15,603 nt of DNA. Origin: Candidatus Magasanikbacteria bacterium CG_4_10_14_0_8_um_filter_42_12 (GTDB lineage: Bacteria; Patescibacteriota; Patescibacteriia; Magasanikbacterales; UBA922). The DNA is taken from positions 1 to 15,603 of the forward strand of contig PFLZ01000155.1 in NCBI GenBank assembly GCA_002784795.1, given 5' to 3'. A program made the translations under genes and the position numbers. Positions 7,656 through 13,599 of the stretch are shown piece after piece; the first letter of the stretch is position 1; every line of letters begins with the position of its first letter. The notes beneath the pieces are model-generated. The model was not told the origin of the DNA, did not search any database, and saw only the letters and a program-made list of their open reading frames with translations.

Positions 7656-9792
7656 GTTTGTTATTTCTCATGACAACGATGTCATCAAAGCATTGAAAAA
7701 ACCGACAGTCTTGGAAAACGAAACATTTGTCTATCTCGGCAACAATCCCCTCGAACAACTCGACATCACGTCCCGCGATCCACACAAAGAAACAGTCTTT
7801 TCTATCATGGACAAAACCGTCACCTCTATCGGTCGACGACTCTTATTTGAACGCGTGATGAACCCGATCCTACACAAAACCACGCTCGAAGCAAGATATG
7901 ATCTGTCAGATGCCGTCGCACCAGTTTATGCAAAAATAGAAATACATCTTCGCAGTGTCTACGACCTCGAGCGTATTGTCCGCCGTATCCACACAGGACG
8001 ATTGCACCCACTCGAGATCAATTTTCTATACGATTCACTCGTATCGGCAAGAGAAATAGACAAGACGCTTTCTTTTGAACAAACAAATTTGCATGACGAG
8101 CAAGAATCAATCGACGCACTCATTTCTTCTATAGAAAAAACCATCAACCTCGACATCTCTACGACCTGCATGCAACAAGAAATAAAAGAAAGTTTCTTTT
8201 TGCCAGGCGTCGATGCAGAGCTCGATGATTTGCAAGAAAAAATTGCAACAGAAACAGCAAAGCTTGATGCTATCCGTATCGTCATTTGTGATCTCATGAC
8301 AGAAAAACTTGGCAATGATGCAAGTGACTATGTCGATATAAAAAAACTGGATAAAGAAGGACACTATCTGCACCTCACAAAAAATAGATACGTCATGATC
8401 GCAGACGTACTCAAAAAACAATTTGTTTCGATCGATGGCAAGGTCCATGCATTCACAGATTTCTCGTACAAACTGCAAACAACCAATGTCAAAATTACTG
8501 GACCAGTCATCGATACTATTTCAGAAGCTATTACAGTATTAGAATCACGCCTCGTCGCGCGAGTAAAAGAACGCTTTGCAGATATGATCATGTTCCTCGA
8601 CCGTGAATATGCAGATCATATTGGAACTATAAGTAATACACTCGCAACAATAGACGTCGCACTCTCCAATGTAAAATGCACCCGTGCATATAAACTTGTC
8701 CGTCCGGAAATAATCGAACAAGACGAACCATTGCTCGAAATCACAACCCTCCGCCATCCGCTCATAGAACTGCGCGAACAGCACGGCATCTATGTCCCAA
8801 ATGATATTTTTTTCGGCTCAGCACGTCTCTCCCCCTTACCAAGGGGGAGGTCAGGTGGGGGTATCGAAGCCGAGAGCAATGAATCACACGTAAACTCTGT
8901 ATGGGAAAAAGAAACCCGCGGTATTCTCCTCTACGGTATCAATTCAAGTGGCAAATCGTCACTCATGAAAAGCATCGGCATCGCTGTCGTCCTCGCACAA
9001 AGTGGCTGCTACGTTCCAGCCACACACATGCGCTTTACACTGGTAAAAGAATTGTTTACTCGCATTGTCTCGCGAGATAATATCGCACAAGGTCTATCTT
9101 CCTTTGCCGTCGAAATGATGGAGCTAAAAAATATTTTCAACCGAGCAACCACCCACAGCCTCGTCCTCGGAGATGAAATCAGCCATGGCACCGAGACGCT
9201 TTCTGCAATTGCGATCATTGCCGCAGCACTCGGGCAGCTCCACGATATCGGTGCATTATTTTTCTTCACCACGCACTTGCATCAATTGCAGTCGCTTGCA
9301 CAAGTTGTCGAAATGGATCATATCCAGAGCCTCCATCTTGCCGTGCATTATGATGAAGCAAATGACGTGCTTATGTTTGACCGCACACTCCAGCAAGGCA
9401 GCGGCAGTAGCATTTATGGACTTGAGTTTGCACAGTCGCTCCACATGAATGCGACCTTCCTCACCAATGCTATGAATATCCGTCGTGAACTTGCCGGCGA
9501 ACTCAATGACACAGAATTAGTCTTGAAAAAACAAACAAGCAAATACAACGACACGCTGTATCTCACTCGCTGTGCCGTCTGCAACGCAAATGTTGAAGAT
9601 ACACATCATATCCGTGAGCAACACACGGCAGATGACACGAACCACATCGATCACTTTCACAAAGATCACAAATACAACCTCATCCCTCTGTGCAAAGAAT
9701 GTCATATAAAAGTGCACCAAGGGAAACTGAAAATCAACGGTTTTGTAAAAACAAGTAAGGGGTTTGCGCTGGATGTGGAGGAAGAGAAATAA
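7417..9792 (+). CDS. mutS: MutS homologue with C-terminal HNH nuclease (MutS7-like), 5' truncated
   Basis: This 791-residue protein has the MutS core and ATPase domains. The segment ETFVYLGNNPLEQLDI and SIMDKTVTSIGRRLLFERVM (about 102-148) starts the lever region. Walker A is GINSSGKS (507-514), Walker B is LVLGDE with Asp586-Glu587, followed by SHGTETLSAIAI and FFTTHLHQL. The C-terminus is an HNH/zinc nuclease domain: CAVC (719-722), the His pair at 730-731, Asn754, CKEC (759-762), His763 and His767. MutS with a C-terminal HNH domain is the mark of the MutS7 subfamily known from epsilonproteobacteria, octocoral mitochondria and giant viruses. The mismatch-recognition domain is missing. The frame is closed by a stop at 7381, so ATG 7417 (or 7459) is the first start, and the first few residues come from DUF559 sequence. 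A REP-like hairpin lies in frame at 8829-8862. Whether the product works is unclear. Confidence 0.88.
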   Translation: MHRFELVITLDTDTMQLDALKQYLDLDGTHVQQHTKRLNLDYQNALFSTIYSIKSFLSPVEFLDLERKRFASEAMASLIEFVISHDNDVIKALKKPTVLENETFVYLGNNPLEQLDITSRDPHKETVFSIMDKTVTSIGRRLLFERVMNPILHKTTLEARYDLSDAVAPVYAKIEIHLRSVYDLERIVRRIHTGRLHPLEINFLYDSLVSAREIDKTLSFEQTNLHDEQESIDALISSIEKTINLDISTTCMQQEIKESFFLPGVDAELDDLQEKIATETAKLDAIRIVICDLMTEKLGNDASDYVDIKKLDKEGHYLHLTKNRYVMIADVLKKQFVSIDGKVHAFTDFSYKLQTTNVKITGPVIDTISEAITVLESRLVARVKERFADMIMFLDREYADHIGTISNTLATIDVALSNVKCTRAYKLVRPEIIEQDEPLLEITTLRHPLIELREQHGIYVPNDIFFGSARLSPLPRGRSGGGIEAESNESHVNSVWEKETRGILLYGINSSGKSSLMKSIGIAVVLAQSGCYVPATHMRFTLVKELFTRIVSRDNIAQGLSSFAVEMMELKNIFNRATTHSLVLGDEISHGTETLSAIAIIAAALGQLHDIGALFFFTTHLHQLQSLAQVVEMDHIQSLHLAVHYDEANDVLMFDRTLQQGSGSSIYGLEFAQSLHMNATFLTNAMNIRRELAGELNDTELVLKKQTSKYNDTLYLTRCAVCNANVEDTHHIREQHTADDTNHIDHFHKDHKYNLIPLCKECHIKVHQGKLKINGFVKTSKGFALDVEEEK
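8829..8862 (+). repeat. REP-like hairpin copy 2, in frame inside mutS
   Basis: The stem ctccccctt (8829-8837) and aagggggag (8841-8849) is identical to copy 1 and closes the three-base loop acc. It is followed by the tail gtcaggtgggggt, in the same orientation as copy 1. It adds the peptide LSPLPRGRSGGG at about residues 471-482 of the MutS protein, between YVPNDIFFG and GILLYGINSSGKS, without breaking the frame. MutS proteins usually have a variable loop at this point. Confidence 0.8.
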
Positions 9793-9806
9793 AAAAATCT
9801 ACAAAC

Positions 9807-9838
9807 AAAAACAGCGCATGTTTATGCGCTGTTTTTTC
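9807..9838 (+). terminator. Rho-independent terminator after mutS
   Basis: The arms acagcgcat (9811-9819) and atgcgctgt (9824-9832) form a perfect 9-bp stem with the loop gttt. It is lengthened to about 13 bp by flanking A and T runs and followed by a T-run. This closes the gyrB-DUF559-mutS block. Confidence 0.93.
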
Positions 9839-9878
9839 TTCTCAATATATTTTTCACTCGAACAATATATAGTTGAAG

Positions 9879-9912
9879 GCCGGGACACACACACGTAGTG
9901 ATGTGCCCCGGC
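9879..9912 (-). terminator. GC-rich hairpin after the cysteine-repeat gene
   Basis: The arms gccggg (9879-9884) and cccggc (9907-9912) pair perfectly. After one mismatch, caca (9886-9889) pairs with tgtg (9902-9905). It lies 28 bases past the stop of the minus-strand cysteine-repeat gene and has the GC-rich character of that gene rather than of its surroundings. The T-run after it is weak (cttcaact). It probably came in with the gene and may have been its terminator. Confidence 0.5.
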
Positions 9913-9939
9913 AGTTTCTCCATCGGTTCCTACCGCGTC

Positions 9940-11595
9940 TTACTCGACGCAGCCCTCGATGGAGGTGTAGCTACACGCACCGGTCTCCCATTCGCAGGAG
10001 TCGGTGGTGCAGGGATCGTCGTCGTCGCACTTTGGCTGACCGATGCAGCCCAATCCCTCCACGCACGAACGCGTAGTACAGGAGTTATCGGTGCAGACAT
10101 TGGTCTGGTACTCGCAGGCGCCCCATGGCCGACAATTGCCTGTGTACTGAACCTGCTTCTTTTCCCCATCACACGTCAACGTGCTAGGGCAATCAGAAAC
10201 TTCAGCCTCGGGGTCGCAGGTGATGCACACGTCGTCAACGATATGCCCACATTCTCCGGACTCCCGACAGAAGTCATCGGTGCAGAAATTCCCATCATCA
10301 CACTGCCAGTCATACTGGCAAATGTCACTGACATCGTCACAGATGCCTGTGCTCGGGTTGCACTGCTGATTGGTGCCGCAGATGATCGGATCGTGGGTAC
10401 ACGCGCTGTTCGGCCAGTCACAGTTGTCAACCGTGCACGCATCACCGTCGTTGCACTGCGTGTAGTTGACGCACTCGACGCACCCGACCTCCTGCTTGCA
10501 GTGGAGCCCCTCGGAACAGAGCTCATCGCTCGGGTCGTTGAAGAACTGTGCGTACGTGCCATTCGCCTTGCAGCTATCCAGCGTGCAGGCGATGCCGTCG
10601 TCAGGCTGGAGGGGCATGTGTGTGCATCGGTTCAACGGCGTGCAGATATCTGTCGTGCACGCGTCACCGTCGTTGCACTGGTCGCTGGTCATGCAACAGT
10701 CGTCGATAAGCTCGTTCCGGCATCCGACGCCCTCCTGACAGCTGTCCGCCGTACAGAAGTTGTCGTCGTCGCACTCGAGCCACGTCTGCACGCAACCGTA
10801 CTTGACGTCGCAACCCGTGGCTGTGCACGTCAGGTTGTCGGCTGGACAGTTTCCGGCGTTCGGAATGTGCTGGCACTGTCCGTTGCTGTCGCACTGGTCC
10901 GCGGTGCACGCGATGCCATCATCACAGTCCTTCGGCGTCTCCTGGCACTTGCCCGAGACGCACGACGAAACCATGCACGGGTTGCTCGGTGCGCAATCGC
11001 CGTAGCTGGTGCCACCACACTCCACGACCTGATGCGTACACCCAATCTCAGGGACGCACATGTCGACAGTGTTCAGATCACCATCCTCACACAAAACAGG
11101 TACGAGCTGGCAGCCCTGACCCGGCACGCAGATCGCACCGTGGCAAGGGTCCATCGCCGCGGCGCACGCGTCGTTGTTGAGTTGGCTGTTGTCGCAGCCG
11201 ACTCCGGGGATGCAGACGTCCTTCGTGCAAATGTCGTTGTCGCCACACCCACGCGGCTTGTTCGAGCATCCACCGTTAGTCAGCTGATCCGGGTCGCACG
11301 AGTCGTACGTACACGGATCGCCATCGTCGCACGGGATGTTGTTCGGTGTGTGCACGCACGAACCACCGTAGCAGCGGTCAAGGGTGCAAGCGACACCGTC
11401 ATCGCAGTCTTCCTCGGCAGTGAATGCCGTGCACTCAGCCTCCGGCTCCGTCGTCTGGACGGTGTCAGTGGAGGAAGTCGTGTCGGTCTGCATGACCGTG
11501 TCCTGCGTGACGTCCGGTTCTTTGACCGGCGCGGTCGTGTCGGCTTCGCAGCCAACAACGAAAGTGAACAGGGCGATAGCCCAGAAACAGCGCAT
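9940..11595 (-). CDS. Secreted lipoprotein with Cys-rich CDDGxxCTxDxC repeats, GC-rich and probably transferred
   Basis: This 551-residue protein starts MRCFWAIALFTFVVGCEADT, a lipoprotein signal peptide with lipobox VVGC, so Cys16 should be lipidated and the protein displayed outside the membrane. A Thr/Asp/Glu-rich linker (about 17-50) follows. The rest is about a dozen and a half diverged Cys-rich units of 25-35 residues. The best have the core CDDGxxCTxDxC, as in CDDGVACTLDRC, CDDGDPCTYDSC and CNDGDACTVDNC. This resembles the Cys-rich (Dicty_CTDC-like) repeats common in myxobacterial and other deltaproteobacterial surface proteins. The repeats should be disulfide-bonded, and adhesion or a structural surface role is likely. 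Two hand-counted 60-base lines give 62% GC against 35-38% in gyrB and nusG. The ATG is preceded by AGGAGG five bases away, unlike neighbouring genes. Both facts point to a foreign origin. Confidence 0.85.
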   Translation of the reverse strand: MRCFWAIALFTFVVGCEADTTAPVKEPDVTQDTVMQTDTTSSTDTVQTTEPEAECTAFTAEEDCDDGVACTLDRCYGGSCVHTPNNIPCDDGDPCTYDSCDPDQLTNGGCSNKPRGCGDNDICTKDVCIPGVGCDNSQLNNDACAAAMDPCHGAICVPGQGCQLVPVLCEDGDLNTVDMCVPEIGCTHQVVECGGTSYGDCAPSNPCMVSSCVSGKCQETPKDCDDGIACTADQCDSNGQCQHIPNAGNCPADNLTCTATGCDVKYGCVQTWLECDDDNFCTADSCQEGVGCRNELIDDCCMTSDQCNDGDACTTDICTPLNRCTHMPLQPDDGIACTLDSCKANGTYAQFFNDPSDELCSEGLHCKQEVGCVECVNYTQCNDGDACTVDNCDWPNSACTHDPIICGTNQQCNPSTGICDDVSDICQYDWQCDDGNFCTDDFCRESGECGHIVDDVCITCDPEAEVSDCPSTLTCDGEKKQVQYTGNCRPWGACEYQTNVCTDNSCTTRSCVEGLGCIGQPKCDDDDPCTTDSCEWETGACSYTSIEGCVE

Positions 11596-11603
11596 TGTTC
11601 CTC

Positions 11604-11609
11604 CTGATG
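11604..11609 (-). promoter_or_regulatory. Strong Shine-Dalgarno of the cysteine-repeat gene
   Basis: Read on the minus strand the sequence before the ATG is caggaggaaca, giving a near-perfect anti-Shine-Dalgarno match at normal spacing. Apart from the DUF559 gene, no other start in the window has one, which makes this site informative about origin. Confidence 0.75.
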
Positions 11610-11617
11610 TTGCTCAG

Positions 11618-11671
11618 CCCATTTTTGCATAAAATGGGTACAAAATACTCCGATACGAATTACTTTGTACC
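11618..11671. promoter_or_regulatory. Hairpin and operator-like palindrome upstream of the cysteine-repeat gene
   Basis: Two inverted repeats lie just upstream of the ribosome binding site. The first is cccatttt (11618-11625) with aaaatggg (11631-11638), loop tgcat. The second is ggtacaaa (11637-11644) with tttgtacc (11664-11671), 19 bases apart. The second could be an operator for a dimeric regulator or a remnant of a mobile-element end. A possible minus-strand promoter, TTGACA (11713-11718) with TAGGTT (11690-11695) at 17-base spacing, would put both in the 5' untranslated region. Confidence 0.4.
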
Positions 11672-11785
11672 TACTTTATAGAACCGCTCAACCTAGCAGA
11701 TATATAGAATTTTGTCAAGCTTAGATATATAAACCATTTTTAAATACTAACTTGTTCCATGCCTTGTGTTATCCACCCGCTTCCC

Positions 11786-11814
11786 TTGACAAAACCCCTA
11801 TTTTCATATATAGT
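11786..11814 (+). promoter_or_regulatory. Sigma-70 promoter of the secE-nusG-rplK operon
   Basis: TTGACA (11786-11791) and TATAGT (11809-11814) are separated by exactly 17 bases. This is the strongest promoter in the window, and it faces the secE operon. The start near 11821 gives a leader of about 119 bases. The rest of the 344-base spacer (11596-11939) is AT-rich and holds the upstream signals of the divergent cysteine-repeat gene. Confidence 0.85.
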
Positions 11815-11826
11815 CATCTCAGATTT

Positions 11827-11908
11827 GGCCACAGGCCTTTTTTAAATACCTAAAAAAAGCTCAGAAGGCCAAGAATGCTTGGGATGCCTAGAAGGCAACT
11901 ATCCAAGC
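11827..11908 (+). promoter_or_regulatory. Possible attenuator in the secE leader
   Basis: Right after the expected start site, ggcc-aca-ggcc (11827-11837) is followed by TTTTTT (11838-11843), a short terminator-like hairpin. Further on gcttgg (11877-11882) can pair with ccaagc (11903-11908), and gaaggc (11891-11896) can pair with any of the gccttc copies in the tandem repeats downstream. Alternative foldings are therefore possible. The 4-bp first stem is weak, so regulation is speculative. Confidence 0.3.
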
Positions 11909-11938
11909 CTTCCAAGCCTTCCAAGCCTTCCAAGCTTC
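11903..11938 (+). repeat. Tandem 9-base repeats ending at the secE start codon
   Basis: Three perfect copies of ccaagcctt (11903-11911, 11912-11920, 11921-11929) are followed by a degenerate fourth (ccaagcttc, 11930-11938). The secE ATG begins two bases later at 11940. The repeats fill the place where a ribosome binding site would lie and contain no purine-rich Shine-Dalgarno. The unit length of 9 also keeps any reading frame open. Confidence 0.85.
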
Positions 11939-11939
11939 T

Positions 11940-12122
11940 ATGATTAAAAAACTCACAGCGTATTTCCGCGAGGCCTTCTACGAACTTCGTAAAGTTACCT
12001 GGCCAACAAAAAAACAAACGATCAACTATTCTATCGTAGTTATTGTGATTGCGATCAGCATGGCGATATTTTTCGCTGTGCTCGACGACGTCTTCACCTG
12101 GCTCCTCAGTATCGTTGTATAA
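11940..12122 (+). CDS. secE: Preprotein translocase subunit SecE
   Basis: SecE is the small essential subunit that clamps SecY in the protein-export channel. The 60-residue length is that of the minimal single-helix form. The amphipathic N-terminal part has ELRKVTWPTKKQT (16-28), the family hallmark, followed by one membrane helix at about 30-58. The ATG at 11940 directly follows the tandem repeats. Placement immediately before nusG is the classic bacterial order. nusG starts 40 bases after the stop, so the two should be cotranscribed from the promoter at 11786-11814. Confidence 0.95.
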   Translation: MIKKLTAYFREAFYELRKVTWPTKKQTINYSIVVIVIAISMAIFFAVLDDVFTWLLSIVV

Positions 12123-12162
12123 ACACTTTTTTTCATAGCTTATTGTTCCTTCTTTTTAACGT

Positions 12163-12708
12163 ATGGCAAAACAAACCCTCGACCTCGGACGACGTTGGTA
12201 CGTCCTCCACACCTACAGTGGATACGAAGAAAATGTAAAACGAAATCTCGAACAACGTCTCGATACATTTGACATGGCAGACAAAATTTTTGGTGTCATT
12301 GTCCCAAAAGAAAAAAAGATCAAAATCAAAAATGGAAAACGTACGACTGTTGAAGAAAAAATCTTTCCAGGATACGTCCTCGTAGAAATGATCGTCACCG
12401 ATGACTCATGGTATGTTGTCCGCAACACCCCAAACGTCACAGGATTTGTCGGATCAGGAACCACACCAACTCCAATCGATCAAAAAGAAGTGGATTCCCT
12501 CATGAAACGAACCCAAGCACTCGAAGCGTCACACAAGATCGACGTGAGTGCAAACGATCCAGTTCGTATCACCGATGGTCCGTTCAAGAATTTTGAAGGA
12601 AAAGTAGAAAGTGTCGACGAACACCGCGGCAAAGTCAAAGTCCTCGTCAGTATGTTTGGACGAGAGACACCGGTAGAACTCGATGCGTTACAAGTAAAAA
12701 AACTCTAA
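12163..12708 (+). CDS. nusG: Transcription antitermination/elongation factor NusG
   Basis: NusG binds the RNA polymerase clamp and couples transcription to translation or Rho. The 181-residue protein has an NGN domain from RRWYVLHTYSGYEENVKRNL (10-29) through KIFPGYVLVEM and a C-terminal KOW domain beginning about PVRITDGPFKNFEGKVESVD, ending VELDALQVKKL. No extra domain is inserted. The ATG at 12163 is preceded by pyrimidine-rich sequence without a Shine-Dalgarno. It lies between secE and rplK in the standard order. A 108-base structured spacer follows before rplK. Confidence 0.97.
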   Translation: MAKQTLDLGRRWYVLHTYSGYEENVKRNLEQRLDTFDMADKIFGVIVPKEKKIKIKNGKRTTVEEKIFPGYVLVEMIVTDDSWYVVRNTPNVTGFVGSGTTPTPIDQKEVDSLMKRTQALEASHKIDVSANDPVRITDGPFKNFEGKVESVDEHRGKVKVLVSMFGRETPVELDALQVKKL

Positions 12709-12712
12709 GCAC

Positions 12713-12777
12713 TAGGCCTGGAAAGGCCTATAATGCAGAGAAGGCTTGGAAAGAATACTTTCCTGCTTCTAGCCTTC
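12713..12777 (+). promoter_or_regulatory. Structured leader between nusG and rplK
   Basis: Two hairpins fill most of the spacer. The first is taggcct (12713-12719) with aggccta (12724-12730), a perfect 7-bp stem with the GNRA loop ggaa. The second has an outer stem gaaggct (12740-12746) with agccttc (12771-12777) and an inner stem ggaaag (12748-12753) with ctttcc (12758-12763), loop aata. Neither is followed by a T-run, so they are not ordinary terminators. Autoregulatory protein-binding leaders are common in ribosomal operons. Which protein might bind here is unknown. Confidence 0.55.
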
Positions 12778-12816
12778 ATCGCATTACCAGCCTTTCAAGC
12801 ATTATTAGCATTCCAT

Positions 12817-13242
12817 ATGGCAAAAAAATTAATGACCCAAATCAAACTCCAAGTTATCGGCGGTGGCGCAAATCCAGCTCCTCCAATCGGTCCAGCACTT
12901 GGACAACACGGACTCAACATTCAAGATTTTTGTACGCAGTTCAACAATGCAACTGCTGACAAAAAAGGAGAAGTAGTTCCTGTCATCATCAACGTGTATG
13001 AAGATCGAACATTCGACTTCATCATGAAGGTGGCTCCTGCGAGCTCACTTATCAAAAAAGCACTCGGACTCAAATCAGGATCTGGCAATCCACTCAAGGA
13101 TAAAGTCGGCAAACTGACACGAGCGCAAGTAAAAGAAATTGCTGAAACAAAAATGCCCGACCTCAATGCACACGACATCGACGCAGCAATGAAAATCATC
13201 GAAGGAACCGCCCGCCAAATGGGTGTCACCATCGAAGGATAA
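12817..13242 (+). CDS. rplK: 50S ribosomal protein uL11
   Basis: uL11 binds the GTPase-associated centre of 23S rRNA at the base of the L7/L12 stalk. From the ATG at 12817 the protein has 141 residues, exactly the usual length, and begins [20 protein letters not shown]. It carries [15 protein letters not shown], the N-terminal family signature, and a C-terminal RNA-binding domain with the Gly-rich [13 protein letters not shown] stretch and [16 protein letters not shown] at the end. An in-frame extension upstream to a TTG at 12733 runs through the structured leader and has no homology, so it is rejected. A terminator follows the stop, and rplA (uL1) is not next in line. Confidence 0.96.
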   Translation: MAKKLMTQIKLQVIGGGANPAPPIGPALGQHGLNIQDFCTQFNNATADKKGEVVPVIINVYEDRTFDFIMKVAPASSLIKKALGLKSGSGNPLKDKVGKLTRAQVKEIAETKMPDLNAHDIDAAMKIIEGTARQMGVTIEG

Positions 13243-13259
13243 ACATTTCAAAAGAAAAG

Positions 13260-13286
13260 CCACCGGTAACAAGCCGGTGGTTTTTT
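13260..13286 (+). terminator. Rho-independent terminator after rplK
   Basis: The arms ccaccgg (13260-13266) and ccggtgg (13274-13280) form a perfect 7-bp GC-rich stem with a 7-base loop, followed at once by six T residues (13281-13286). It ends the secE-nusG-rplK operon. Confidence 0.92.
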
Positions 13287-13313
13287 ATTAGCTAGGTATG
13301 CATGCGACACTGC

Positions 13314-13495
13314 ACGGAAGATTGCGCTGTGCTAAGATTACTTTTGCCTTACGGCAAAAAAGATTGAAGATTATGCGCAAATCAACGGGCATCTTGCTTT
13401 GAAGATGGGCCATTATTTTACGTATAATCTTTACTCTTAATTTTGCGAAACCAAAATGTAATCTTAACGAAGCAAAGCGAAGTGCAATCTTCCGT
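13314..13495. repeat. 182-base nested inverted-repeat element (MITE-like)
   Basis: The ends acggaagattgc (13314-13325) and gcaatcttccgt (13484-13495) are a perfect 12-bp inverted repeat. Inside them taagattac (13333-13341) and gtaatctta (13458-13466) form a perfect 9-bp pair, aagattat (13367-13374) and ataatctt (13424-13431) an 8-bp pair, and catctt (13390-13395) and aagatg (13402-13407) the central hairpin. The hairpin ttttgcc-ttac-ggcaaaa (13342-13359) sits on the left side. The trinucleotide TGC flanks both ends. No coding frame looks real. It fills most of the 357-base spacer between rplK and the lactate dehydrogenase gene. Confidence 0.8.
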
Positions 13496-13571
13496 TGCCC
13501 ATACATCGACCTGATCCCAAAAACCAAACTTTCTCTTTGCAAGAAAATATTCGCCAAAAAACAAACTTTTC

Positions 13572-13580
13572 TGTTATACT
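13572..13580 (+). promoter_or_regulatory. Extended -10 promoter of the lactate dehydrogenase gene
   Basis: TGT-TATACT is an extended -10 with no clear -35 at the proper distance. The start would fall near 13587, about 13 bases before the ATG at 13600, so the leader is very short. Confidence 0.5.
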
Positions 13581-13599
13581 GTCAACAATAACATTCTTT

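Noticed and set aside
9898..11607. A 569-residue open frame on the plus strand opposite the cysteine-repeat gene
   Set aside because: It is an antisense shadow caused by high GC and few stop codons. Its Ala/Val/Arg-rich product has no domain pattern, whereas the minus frame has a lipobox, a Shine-Dalgarno and regular Cys repeats.
11903..11938. CRISPR array
   Set aside because: The 9-base units are directly adjacent with no spacers, so this is a short tandem repeat.
11596..11939. tRNA gene upstream of secE, as in some bacteria
   Set aside because: No cloverleaf or CCA-proximal acceptor stem could be found in this AT-rich spacer.
12733..12816. N-terminal extension of uL11 from a TTG
   Set aside because: The extension lies in the structured leader; the ATG at 12817 gives the standard 141-residue protein starting MAKK.
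13495..13599. Upstream TTG start for lactate dehydrogenase
   Set aside because: The added residues come from the end of the inverted-repeat element and lie upstream of the extended -10 promoter.
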